Shown one piece after another: positions 1 to 8,283 of a stretch of DNA of 64,000 nt. The position numbers and the translations under genes are program-made. Origin of the DNA: Eutrigla gurnardus (taxonomy: Eukaryota; Chordata; Actinopteri; Perciformes; Triglidae); NCBI GenBank assembly GCA_963514095.1, contig OY741264.1, positions 30,287,598-30,351,597 on the forward strand. The letters run 5' to 3'. The notes below the pieces were generated by a model that was given only the letters and a program-made list of their open reading frames with translations, was not told the origin of the DNA and did not search any database. The first letter of the stretch is position 1; each line of letters begins with the position of its first letter.

Positions 1-898
1 AAGTAATTTTTTATCTATATTCTCTATTGAAATGACAGGGTTAATAACAGCCCTTAGATGGATTGAAGAGGTTAAGACACTGAGAAATGTGATCTATACA
101 GATTCCATGGCAGCTTTATATAGCCTAGATACAGGTCACTCTTCAAGGGAAGACTTGATTATTGAAATTAAATATTTATTACTACAGCTCAGGAACCTTG
201 GAATCACTGTCAGTATTCAGTTTTGTTGGGTTCCAGCTCATATAGGCATTAAAGGTAATGAGGAGGCGGATAAAATGGCAAAAAAGATGCTGAAAAATAA
301 ATAAAGTACAGTAACTGTACAAAAATGGCAAAGGGAGTGGGAGGCAGAATTTAATGCAAGACACTACCATAAATATCAGAAGAATGTGATAGGGAAAAGG
401 GTTAATTCACTGAGTCTAAGCAGAAGGGAAGAAGTGGTCTATACCAGACTTAGATTAGGACATACAGGACTAAACGCTACTTTACATATAGTAGGAAAGG
501 GTAATGGTTTATGCATGGTGTGCCAAGACAGAGAGGATGTTGATCATGTACTTTTTACATGTGAGAAGTATAATGACAACAGAATAATCTGCCAGGAAAT
601 GGAAGGGGAGAACTCGATACAGGAGATTCTAGAAGAAGAGGGCATGACAAGGGAGAGACTTAAAGCATTATTTATCTATCTTAATAATACTGGTTTAATG
701 AAAAGAGTATAATTACTCCTTTTTTCCCCTTCTTTTCTTTTCTCTGGTTTTGTTTTGTTTATTTGTTTATTTTGAATGAACATGAACCTAGAAATCTAGA
801 AGACTCCACGATGTTCATGGTATTACACACTCCTGTACAGTTGGTGGCGGTATACTACAAAAATAGTCATCTGCCAAATAAAAGAAGAAGAAGAAGAA
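1..898 (+). mobile_element. Nimb/I-type LINE, 3' part
   Basis: This is the 3' end of a non-LTR retrotransposon that enters from the left edge. It carries an RNase H and C-terminal coding part (2-712), a 3' UTR with the phrase GTTGGTGGCGGTAT, and ends in a (GAA)n tail at about 883-900. The C-terminal protein resembles that of the full LINE at 1873-7024, which places it in the I/Nimb group, where RNase H follows the reverse transcriptase. The tail is followed by GAATTTTTCGAAG, which recurs at 1427-1439. Confidence 0.85.
2..712 (+). pseudogene. LINE ORF2 C-terminus: RNase H plus CCHC end
   Basis: The reading frame is open from the left edge to 301, has one in-frame TAA at 302-304, and continues in the same frame to the natural stop at 710-712. 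The first part shows RNase H features: an E in the helix SIEM, the D of YTDSMAAL, and WVPAHIGIKGNEEAD with the C-terminal catalytic D. The second part shows the LINE end CxxC-x7-HxxxxC (CMVC...HVLFTC), the zinc-binding motif seen at the end of the intact LINE ORF2. A single stop and 5' truncation make it non-functional. Homology rests on alignment by eye with the 2037-5873 protein. Confidence 0.85.
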
Positions 899-911
899 GA
901 ATTTTTCGAAG

Positions 912-1426
912 AGCAAGGGCAGAACTTATTATAGAATACAAAACACAGTCAGAACACAGAGTATTAAGGGAAGAAGTAGAAGAGAGGAGGTAGTACTATC
1001 AAGACTAAGATTCGATCACACTGGATTAAATAAGACATTATTTTTATTGGGAAAAGTAAATTCAAAAAACGCTGAACATGTAACTATGCAATGTAGTAAA
1101 TATATCGGGAAAAAAATGGCAAGGTTAAAAGACAGGGTGAGAGAGGCAGGACGTGAGTGGAGCTTGGCAGGGATATTGGGAACTAAGGGCGATAAGGTGC
1201 GGGAGACACAGAGAGGGGTTATAGAGTTTCTAGGTAACACTGGTTTGTTTTATAGGATATAGCTTTTTTTGTTGTTGTTTTTTTTTACTTCATTATCATG
1301 ATTACATTAAATAATATAATGTAAAACCATAGAGAACTAGACCCCGTTCTACATACTCCGGTTCAGTAGGTGGCGGTATGCACCTTACAGTTGGTATTGC
1401 AATCCGCCAAAAAACGCAAAGAAGAA
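912..1426 (+). mobile_element. Second 5'-truncated Nimb/I-type LINE copy
   Basis: This short LINE 3' fragment encodes the conserved C-terminal stretch (REEVVLSRLRF...HTGLN) with a degenerate zinc motif in an open frame from about 961 to 1262. The 3' UTR shares GTAGGTGGCGGTATGCACC with the upstream copy and ends in AAGAAGAA. It is bounded by a perfect 13-bp repeat, GAATTTTTCGAAG, at 899-911 and 1427-1439, which I read as its TSD. It lies immediately upstream of the duplicated exon-1 sequence. Unit B has the same ATTTTTCGAAG at 40498 without this LINE. Confidence 0.8.
961..1262 (+). pseudogene. LINE ORF2 C-terminal fragment
   Basis: About 100 codons are open and match the extreme C-terminus of the ORF2 at 2037-5873 (RLRFDHTGLN versus RLRLGHTALN, and the ending NTGLFYRI versus ETGLLDRV). 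The CxxC of the terminal zinc motif is lost, while the later EHVTMQC part persists. It is a dead 5'-truncated copy. Confidence 0.75.
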
Positions 1427-1556
1427 GAATTTTTCGAAGCAGTCACGTGGGTGTGCGTGATTTGTTTCAATACAAGCTCCGAAGCAGAGGTAACATACCC
1501 GCCAGACGCCTTAACGGACTTTCACCGACTGGACTCGCGCCGTGAAGCGATCTCAA
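1427..1556 (+). other. Putative non-coding exon 1 of ZNF unit A
   Basis: The sequence from TTTTTCGAAGCAGTCACGTG onward is nearly identical to 40498-40624 in unit B, and both run into a good donor (TCTCAA|GTAAGAGTG; GT at 1557). In each unit the next conserved block with an acceptor is the ZNF coding exon (TTTTCCTGCAG|ACGTCC). It contains no ATG in a useful frame, so I infer a 5' UTR exon whose 5' limit is unknown. A CACGTG E-box sits at its start. The intron to exon 2 would be about 17.8 kb, nearly all of it mobile elements. Confidence 0.5.
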
Positions 1557-1677
1557 GTAAGAGTGTTTGTCTGGGCAGAGACCTGACAGCTGCCGTGCGT
1601 GTTTAATGAATCCCTCTCGGTGTGTGACGTTTACCGGACCGCCGAGTCCCGTTTCATGTGGTTGAGACCACCTCACC

Positions 1678-1842
1678 TTAACCCGCTACGCTGTTTTTGT
1701 GCCGCGGCCGACGAACCCGGGTTTGGTCGCCGGGCTTCTGGGTGTTAAAGGACAGCTGTTGTATGTTACAGGCAGCCAGGTTTCCCTCCTGCTGTCTTCT
1801 TTCCTCGTTCCTTTGTTCCGTCTCCGCGGGCTCGTCCGCCAT
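1678..1842 (-). other. Conserved divergent ORF next to ZNF exon 1
   Basis: Reading minus from ATGGCGGACGAGCC at 1842, an open frame of about 54 codons (MADEPAETEQRNEERRQQEG...) runs back toward exon 1. The same frame is open in unit B (start near 40908), with several substitutions but no stop or frameshift. The AAGATGGCGG start context is good and the flank is GC-rich, so this could be a divergent first exon sharing the ZNF promoter, or simply a GC-rich open frame. I do not recognise a domain. The full LINE inserted about 30 bp upstream of this ATG in unit A. Confidence 0.25.
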
Positions 1843-2036
1843 CTTTCCCTGCTGCCCCTCTCCCGCCTTCTTCTTCTTCTGTTGGATTTGATTGGCGGCT
1901 GGCATCCAGTTTACAGGTGCATTGCCGCCACCTACCGGACTGGAGTGTGGTACATTCGATGTGCAGTTAGGATAGATGACAAAAGGGAAGAAAGAAAGAA
2001 AAGAACAGAAAAAAAAATAAAATAAAAAATAAATGT

Positions 2037-5000
2037 TTAAACCCTATCCAATAATCCTGTTTCCCTCAAGTACTTGCTCACATACCTGCTAATGCTTTCT
2101 GATCTTTGCAACATGTTCCCTACCTTGAAGCTCACTTTTTCCCTATGCATTGCTGCTTTTAGTTCTTTCCTCTCTCTCTCATATCCCTTGCATTCCATGA
2201 GAACGTGTTGCACGGATTCAGGTTGTTCACACATTCTGCATTCACCAGTAGGATGTTTGCCGATTTGGTGTAGCGTGCTGTTAAGCGCCGTGTGTCCTAA
2301 TCTGAGGCGGGTAATGACCACCTCCTCCTTCCTGCTCCTACCCACCATTCCTCCTTTCCCCACCTGTTTTTGTATATTGTAGAAGTGTCTTCCGGTCTCA
2401 TTTGTATCCCAGTAATCCTGCCAGACTTTTCGCATTTGTGATTTAATGATTGTCTTTCCTTCTGCTTTCCCTAGTGGGATGTTGATGTTTACTGCTTGTG
2501 ACCTGAGTGCTTGTTTTGCAAGTATGTCTGCATCCTCATTGCCGTCAACGCCTGCATGAGCAGGAACCCACAGAAATCTGACCGTTCTCCCCCTATTGTG
2601 AAAGCTGTATAACTTTTGGTGGATCTCCATGATCAGATCTTGCCTGCATGACTTCATGGTCTTAATACTGTTGAGGGCTGCCCAGCTATCTGATGCTATG
2701 AGTGCTTTGGTCCTGTTGTTTCCCCCTAACCATCTCAGTGCAAGCGTGATAGCCAGGAGTTCAACTGTATATACTGATGCGTTGTCTGTTGCTCGCTCCT
2801 TAATTGCCACTTTATATTCCGGAATGTACACCGCAGCTCCGGTACGCCCAGTTTCTGGCTCTTTTGATCCGTCTGTAAATATTGCTATTGTGTTTGCATA
2901 ATTCTGTTCGATATACTTTTGAACCACGACTCCAGTAACTCCTTGCTTTGACTTATTTTTGATCTTCTGTTGGATATTAAAGTCCACTGATGGCATCGGG
3001 AACAACCAGGGAGGAATTTCTGGTAATGAAACATTAGGAGTGTACTGCATGTTGCACAAGCCAACACTTTCTGCCTTAGCATTTCCAACCCAGCCTAAGC
3101 TCCAGAAGTTGGACTTATCATGCTCTGAGCAGTCCTCTAATATAGCCTTTGCTGGGTGAGATCTTTTATGGCCCTGCAGGTGAACCCAGTATGCCAACAT
3201 GAGCTTTACCCTTCTTATTCTTAATGGCTCTTCCCCCATCTCAACCTGCAGAGCTGCAACTGGGGAGGTCTTAAATGCCCCACTACATACCCTGAGTCCT
3301 TTAGCCTGCTCCACATCCAGCTTCTTAAGGTGACTTTGTGCTGCTGACATATACGCAACACTCCCATAGTCTAATCTGGTTCTCATCATGGTTTGGTATA
3401 TATTTAATAGAGATTTCCTGGTTGCACCCCAATCACGACCTGACAGGCATCTCAAAAGGTTATTAACATTTTTACATTTGTCTTTTGTCCTCTCAATGTG
3501 TTCTCTCCAGGTGAGCTTTTCATCAAACAGGACACCCAAAAAACGAATGACTTTGACTTGCTCCAGTGTTTTCCCATATAACCTTATTGATATGTCTTTA
3601 TGGCGTTTTGCGAAACATATCAATTGAGTTTTTGCAACTGACAGCTTAAATCCCCACCTATTTGCCCACTGTTCCACTGCGTCAACCGCTGTCTGCAACT
3701 TCTTCTGTAGATATTTTAGATTCCTCCCCCTTACCCATAATGCCCCATCATCAGCAAATAGTGATTTACTTATTCCTCCCCCCACCTCGTCAAAGATGTC
3801 ATTAATCATGCAGTTGAAGAGTATTGGACTGCAGACACTTCCCTGTGGCGTTCCGTTTTCAACCATACATACTGGTGAATACTCATTCCCTACTCTGACC
3901 TCTATCGTCCTCCCAAACAGGAAGCCCAACACCCAGTTATATAGCTTCCCTCCCACTCCTAACTTATCCAGTTTAATTTGCAGGCCCTCTTTCCACAGCA
4001 TGTCATATGCTTTCTCTATGTCAAAGAACACAGCAACCACCATCTCTTTATTTGTCTGAGCTTTCCTAATTTCTGATTCTAGGCACAACACTGAATCCAT
4101 TGTATTTCTCCCTTTGCGAAACCCACTCTGACACGAGGACATAAGGTCTCTACTTTCTATGAAATACATCAGCCTCTCTGTAACCATCTTTTCCATAGTT
4201 TTCCCTAATTGAGATGTAAGAGCAATAGGTCTATAGTTTGACGGGTCTGATGCAGCTTTGCCTGGTTTTAAGATTGGCACTATGGTCGAGTGTTTCCATG
4301 CAGCTGGAATCTCCCCTGACTCCCATACTTTATTAATCAATTTTAATATTACCTCTAGTGACCTGTCATCCATGTTGTCTAACATACAGTAGCAGATATC
4401 ATCTTTCCCTGGCGCTGACTGCCGGGTGCTGGGGACGATCCTCTTTAACTCGTACATACTGAATGGAAGATCCAGGTACTCTTCTGTTGTGGGTTTTTTC
4501 CTGTTAACCCAGGTGTTTTGTGCTAGCATAGTATTCCTTTGTTGCCTAGCCTCTGCTGATAAGTTTTCTGAACTGTGAACTTTGACTAGTGTTTCCGCCA
4601 ATAGCGTCGCTTTTTCTAAACCACTAACCGCTGTTCTACTGTTACTTGTTAATACTGGGATTGTTATATTCCTTCTTATTCCACTCATTTTCCTGATCAT
4701 TCCCCAAACCTCCGACAGCTGTACCTCCCAACCTATCTTACTACAATATTGCCGCCAGCATGCACGCTTAGCTGCTCTAACAGTTTTCCTTACCACTGCT
4801 TGCGACCTTTTATACTGCACTAATGACCCCATTGAATGATGTTTCTTTAATAGCCTAAATGCCCTATTCCGTTCTCTTATTGCCTGTCTGCAATTTTCAT
4901 CCCACCACGGCACATTCTTTTTACTTCTGCACCCTGATGTTTTTGGTATTGACTCATTTGCTGATTGTATTACAGCTGTGACTACTTCCTTATTCAACTC

Positions 5001-5873
5001 CTCCACATCTGTCCATTCCTCTTTATGTAATTGTTCAAATCTGTTTCTACACGCTGCCCGGAAAAGCTCCCAGTTAGCTTTATCAATTTTCCATCTTGGC
5101 AATCTCATGTCTTCCTCCCGTTGCAGCTGTATTCCAATCTTAATAGTGATTGGATAGTGATCACTACCCATTAATGTTTCACTTAACACCTCCCACGCAG
5201 TGACACCAGCCATTTCATTTGACATCAGCGTTAAATCAATCACACTTTCTTTGTTTTGAACACAGTCATACCTTGTTCCCCTCCCGTCATTCATACTTAC
5301 TAATCCTTTATCTTCTATAAATTCTTCTACTATTGAGCCATTTGTGTCAGTTCTCTCACTTCCCCATAGAGTGCTGTGTGCATTGAAATCTCCGCACCAC
5401 ACTACTTTCCCCTGCACTTCCCCCAACACCATATTCAGTATATCTATACTCAGTTTGTTACATGGATTATAGTAATTAATTATTGATAGCTCATATTTGC
5501 CTGTCCAAACCTTAATTATTATGGACTCACATTCGCTCCCTAATTGGACAGTACTAAACCTTATTTCATTTCTGACAAAAGTAGCCACCCCACCACCTTT
5601 CCCCATCTTCCTGTCATTTCTTATAGCCGTGTATCCGTGTATTATGAAATCCCATTGCGCTCTCAGCCATGTTTCTTGAATACAGATTATACTGGGTTTA
5701 TCCTGCAGACCTGAAACAAACTTCTTAAACTCCTGCCCATTAGCTACAAGACTTCTTGCATTCCACTGCAATATACTTAGGACCATGAAGATCCACCACC
5801 CCATACAGATGATTGTGACGGTATCTGCAAGCTGGGTCAACCTGCTTTCAACTTGTCCTCCACTTCCTCCCAC
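2037..5873 (-). CDS. LINE ORF2: AP endonuclease, reverse transcriptase, RNase H
   Basis: A 1278-codon open frame. An APE-type endonuclease occupies about residues 30-245, with QWNARSL (36-42), QETW (66-69), GDFNAH (161-166) and SDHYPI (237-242). The reverse transcriptase spans about 475-790, with NYRPIALTS, the first catalytic D in FFDIEKAYD, GTPQGSVCSP and LFADD (705-709). RNase H lies at about 996-1122: FTDGS, the E of YTVELLA, SDSWAAL and WVPAHAGVDGNEDAD. A CxxC-x7-HxxxxC motif (1212-1228) closes the protein. All catalytic signatures are present with no stop. It overlaps ORF1 by 37 nt in another frame; the real start may be Met24 or Met30, just before the endonuclease. It nicks target DNA and copies its own RNA in target-primed reverse transcription. 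The domain order EN-RT-RNase H fits the I/Nimb clade. Confidence 0.93.
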   Translation of the reverse strand: MGGSGGQVESRLTQLADTVTIICMGWWIFMVLSILQWNARSLVANGQEFKKFVSGLQDKPSIICIQETWLRAQWDFIIHGYTAIRNDRKMGKGGGVATFVRNEIRFSTVQLGSECESIIIKVWTGKYELSIINYYNPCNKLSIDILNMVLGEVQGKVVWCGDFNAHSTLWGSERTDTNGSIVEEFIEDKGLVSMNDGRGTRYDCVQNKESVIDLTLMSNEMAGVTAWEVLSETLMGSDHYPITIKIGIQLQREEDMRLPRWKIDKANWELFRAACRNRFEQLHKEEWTDVEELNKEVVTAVIQSANESIPKTSGCRSKKNVPWWDENCRQAIRERNRAFRLLKKHHSMGSLVQYKRSQAVVRKTVRAAKRACWRQYCSKIGWEVQLSEVWGMIRKMSGIRRNITIPVLTSNSRTAVSGLEKATLLAETLVKVHSSENLSAEARQQRNTMLAQNTWVNRKKPTTEEYLDLPFSMYELKRIVPSTRQSAPGKDDICYCMLDNMDDRSLEVILKLINKVWESGEIPAAWKHSTIVPILKPGKAASDPSNYRPIALTSQLGKTMEKMVTERLMYFIESRDLMSSCQSGFRKGRNTMDSVLCLESEIRKAQTNKEMVVAVFFDIEKAYDMLWKEGLQIKLDKLGVGGKLYNWVLGFLFGRTIEVRVGNEYSPVCMVENGTPQGSVCSPILFNCMINDIFDEVGGGISKSLFADDGALWVRGRNLKYLQKKLQTAVDAVEQWANRWGFKLSVAKTQLICFAKRHKDISIRLYGKTLEQVKVIRFLGVLFDEKLTWREHIERTKDKCKNVNNLLRCLSGRDWGATRKSLLNIYQTMMRTRLDYGSVAYMSAAQSHLKKLDVEQAKGLRVCSGAFKTSPVAALQVEMGEEPLRIRRVKLMLAYWVHLQGHKRSHPAKAILEDCSEHDKSNFWSLGWVGNAKAESVGLCNMQYTPNVSLPEIPPWLFPMPSVDFNIQQKIKNKSKQGVTGVVVQKYIEQNYANTIAIFTDGSKEPETGRTGAAVYIPEYKVAIKERATDNASVYTVELLAITLALRWLGGNNRTKALIASDSWAALNSIKTMKSCRQDLIMEIHQKLYSFHNRGRTVRFLWVPAHAGVDGNEDADILAKQALRSQAVNINIPLGKAEGKTIIKSQMRKVWQDYWDTNETGRHFYNIQKQVGKGGMVGRSRKEEVVITRLRLGHTALNSTLHQIGKHPTGECRMCEQPESVQHVLMECKGYERERKELKAAMHREKVSFKVGNMLQRSESISRYVSKYLRETGLLDRV

Positions 5874-7018
5874 CCAATGGCCTCAATTCCCAGATATTTC
5901 TCTGCTGCTTTCACTATTATTTTGATTTTTTCCGTTTTCTTGTCTGTTTGCGCAGTACAATTAATCACATCAACCATGAACAGTATGAACTGCCTTTTCT
6001 CCACAATCAGCGTGTCTTCTTTAACTCTTCTGCATCCCTCACATGTTCTCATTTCAGGCCTGTCTGCCATCTTAACACTACTGCCATTTGGCTGCATCCC
6101 CACCTTTCTGACCGCTTCCGCGTATGTGACCCCTTGGGATGTTTTCACTCGCTGCACCTCTTCTGCTCTCTTACTGACTTCACACCCTCTATATGCAGAG
6201 GTGTGCTCCCCTCCGCAGTTACAGCACTTAAGTTTAGCTCCTGTTTCACACTTCCCGTATTCATGCTCCCCTGCACATCTCCCACACCTTTGTTTACCCT
6301 TGCATACTGCCGCTACATGCCCATATTTCTGGCATTTAAAGCACCTTAGCGGCGGAGGCACATAGAGTCTAACATCATAGCTCATGTATCCGATAAACAC
6401 TTTAGCAGGGAGTCGGTCCTCATCAAACGTGAGCAACACCGACAAACTGTCACATTTTTGGCCCTCACGAGTAGTTTTTAGGCGTCTGACTTCCCTCACG
6501 CTTGCACCCTTCACATTTTCTTTAATCTGTTCAGCAGACACACTCAGTGGGATACCAAAAATCACTCCTCGGGTGAGACCCCCACCCTTAGCAATCGTAG
6601 CTTGAACTTTTTTCCCCTCGATCTTATTCAGCCTAATAGCTTTCCCAAGTTGTGCGCTGTCTCTGCAAAAAATCAACAGTGCTCCACTGCGCAGCACTTT
6701 CGCACTCTTTACCTCTCCCACTAGATTGTTTATCCCCTTGGTAAGGAGAACCGGGTTACACTCAGCGAACGACGCACCTTCTTGTTCCAGCCTGACGATT
6801 ACTTTGTGCTCTTCCTTGCCCTGTCTCGCTTGCTCAGTATCTGTTTCTTCTGATATTGAGCTCCTTCCTTTTTTCTTGCGTTTTCGCCTGGCTTTCCCCG
6901 CTTTCTCCTCACTCCAGCTTTCAATTCCCCCGCCACTGAGCTCCATTCCTAACTCGTTTCCTGATCCGTCACTTCCTTCTGCCATCTCCTGTCCATTCAC
7001 AGTCCGGCATCTCTCCAT
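5837..7018 (-). CDS. LINE ORF1: zinc-knuckle nucleic-acid-binding protein
   Basis: 393 codons from the Met at 7018. The frame stays open upstream to 7069, but those residues are encoded by host flank beyond the TSD, so I do not use that start. The N-terminus is charged and low-complexity (Lys/Arg/Glu-rich). Three zinc knuckles lie in the second half: CxxC-x4-HxxxxC (CFKCQKYGHVAAVC), CxxCx3Hx4C (CGRCAGEHEYGKC) and CxxCx3Hx6C. This is the usual ORF1 layout for I/Jockey-group LINEs, an RNA-binding chaperone in the retrotransposition particle. The true N-terminus may have been lost by mild 5' truncation. Confidence 0.88.
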   Translation of the reverse strand: MERCRTVNGQEMAEGSDGSGNELGMELSGGGIESWSEEKAGKARRKRKKKGRSSISEETDTEQARQGKEEHKVIVRLEQEGASFAECNPVLLTKGINNLVGEVKSAKVLRSGALLIFCRDSAQLGKAIRLNKIEGKKVQATIAKGGGLTRGVIFGIPLSVSAEQIKENVKGASVREVRRLKTTREGQKCDSLSVLLTFDEDRLPAKVFIGYMSYDVRLYVPPPLRCFKCQKYGHVAAVCKGKQRCGRCAGEHEYGKCETGAKLKCCNCGGEHTSAYRGCEVSKRAEEVQRVKTSQGVTYAEAVRKVGMQPNGSSVKMADRPEMRTCEGCRRVKEDTLIVEKRQFILFMVDVINCTAQTDKKTEKIKIIVKAAEKYLGIEAIGWEEVEDKLKAG

Positions 7019-7039
7019 CCTGCGCTCTCCCGCCTTCTT

Positions 7040-7312
7040 CACCGGAACCAAAGAGTATATAGACACCAAGAGGCAAATCTCAATGCATTTACATTTAGCT
7101 AAGAAGCAGACGCTTTAATCCAAAGCGACTTAGAATAAGTACATTTGTGTGAAGAGTGCAACAGTACATCTCTATCAGCACAGTGAGGATTTCAATCTGC
7201 CCACTGGCTAAGTTAACCCGTAGCTAGTCAACAACAGAGATACGTGCTAAGATACAGATTTGTGGGTTTTTTTTGGTAGGGAGAGAGATAGTAGAGGGAG
7301 GAGGGTCAGCAG
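7040..7312 (+). other. Unit A intron 1 host segment
   Basis: This is sequence shared with unit B in two pieces: 40938-41080 (up to the MITE insertion) and 54095-54236. It includes the widespread fish repeat core GCAGACGCTTTAATCCAAAG. No ORF is supported. It ends in AGCAG, the 5-bp target of the Gypsy element. Confidence 0.6.
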
Positions 7313-7488
7313 TGTAATAAATGTCTATGTTATTAGTCTTGTAAATGTAAGCACACGGAGACACGTCTGTAAACTCTGTTTACTTCCGCAGTTTCTTCCT
7401 CTATACAACTCTCATCAGGTTAATCATAATACCACACAGGTAACATACTCCACCTAGTGGTAGGAGTCATATATTCACATACATCACA
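7313..7488 (-). repeat. Gypsy-A 3' LTR (element orientation)
   Basis: A 176-bp LTR, TGTAATAAATG...CATCACA. It matches 15318-15501 apart from small substitutions and indels. The adjacent TCTTCCCCTTTT (7489-7500) is the reverse complement of a polypurine tract, which fixes the element in minus orientation. Confidence 0.9.
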
Positions 7489-7500
7489 TCTTCCCCTTTT
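7489..7500 (-). other. Gypsy-A polypurine tract
   Basis: On the minus strand this reads AAAAGGGGAAGA directly next to the LTR, the usual plus-strand primer of an LTR retrotransposon. Confidence 0.75.
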
Positions 7501-7839
7501 AAGATATTCTCCAAATCAATTACTCATCATTTCTACTTACTGACTTAACATTTCCCAGTCCAACAAAGTTAACGCTTGCTTTGAAGTACACACAATAAAA
7601 ACATCATGAACTACTGTTATGAGTGCACTTTCTAACCTCCTATAATTCAAACTGTGCAGCCTCTGATTTTAACCGAAATTTACTTTACACCTCACAGGCT
7701 AAGCATATTCAACTTGAATTATGAAAATCAATTAACTACATTTAACATAAAGTGCTTCATCTACACTCATCAATACTTCAAACAAACTTAACCAAAAGTC
7801 TTTACTTTTACATTAAATTACATTATCAATTGCTGCTTA
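7501..7839 (-). other. Gypsy-A 3' untranslated region
   Basis: AT-rich DNA between the polypurine tract and the stop of the pol C-terminal tail. I see no ORF or motif in it. Confidence 0.5.
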
Positions 7840-8105
7840 TCACTGAGCATAACGTTTTGGTGGCCTGATTGGCCTGCCACACCTTGACCTTTTAACTGGT
7901 TCTTCTCTGTTCACAGTTGGTGTCACAGTCCCTTTCAGTGGTGATTTCACAGGTGATTGCACTGGTGACTGTGCCTGTGATGGCATGGGCCTATCAGTCT
8001 CTGCAAGTGTATTGGTGACTGGATGAAAATCCTCCACATCTACAGAGCGTGATTGTGGAAAAGTCATTTCTCTGGTTTTCATCAGGTGTCGCCGATTTCT
8101 CCTGT
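7840..8105 (-). pseudogene. Gypsy-A pol C-terminal tail
   Basis: An open frame ends in a Pro/Ser/Thr-rich segment with the basic motif GRPIRPPKR. The residues RRNRRHLMKT are typical of the end of fish Gypsy integrases. It is separated from the rest of pol by the hAT at 8106-10996; the missing in-between codons (SVIVQTPDGITYRQ) lie at about 11000-11070. Confidence 0.7.
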
Positions 8106-8283
8106 CAGGGCTCCAGAGTGCGACCATTTTGGTCGCATATGCGACCAAAATTTTTATGAGTGCGACTGAAAAAAATTGTAGGTCGCACTGGTGCACCTAA
8201 CGCTGCTCGGGTGAAAAAAAAAATCATAAGCGCAGCATCTCTTTATGTTCTCCTGACGGTATCGTGGTCTAAACCAATAAGAG

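Larger units (their letters stand above)
1873..7024 (-). mobile_element. Near full-length Nimb/I-type LINE with both ORFs open
   Basis: A 5.15-kb LINE in minus orientation: ORF1 (zinc knuckles) and ORF2 (endonuclease, RT, RNase H) are open, the 3' UTR lies at 1873-2036 and the tail is (AAG)n. It is bounded by a perfect 15-bp repeat, CTCTCCCGCCTTCTT, at 1858-1872 and 7025-7039. The unit B locus (around 40926-40942) has the same sequence once and no LINE, which is an empty site. The ORF1 ATG is only about 6 nt from the 5' boundary, so the copy may lack part of the 5' UTR or the ORF1 start. It appears young. Confidence 0.93.

Noticed and set aside
763..993. Arg-rich ORF
   Set aside because: It reads through the LINE 3' UTR and GAA tail; no coding signal.
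7019..7069. Upstream Met of LINE ORF1
   Set aside because: These codons lie beyond the TSD in host DNA; the same residues appear in the empty-site copy of unit B.
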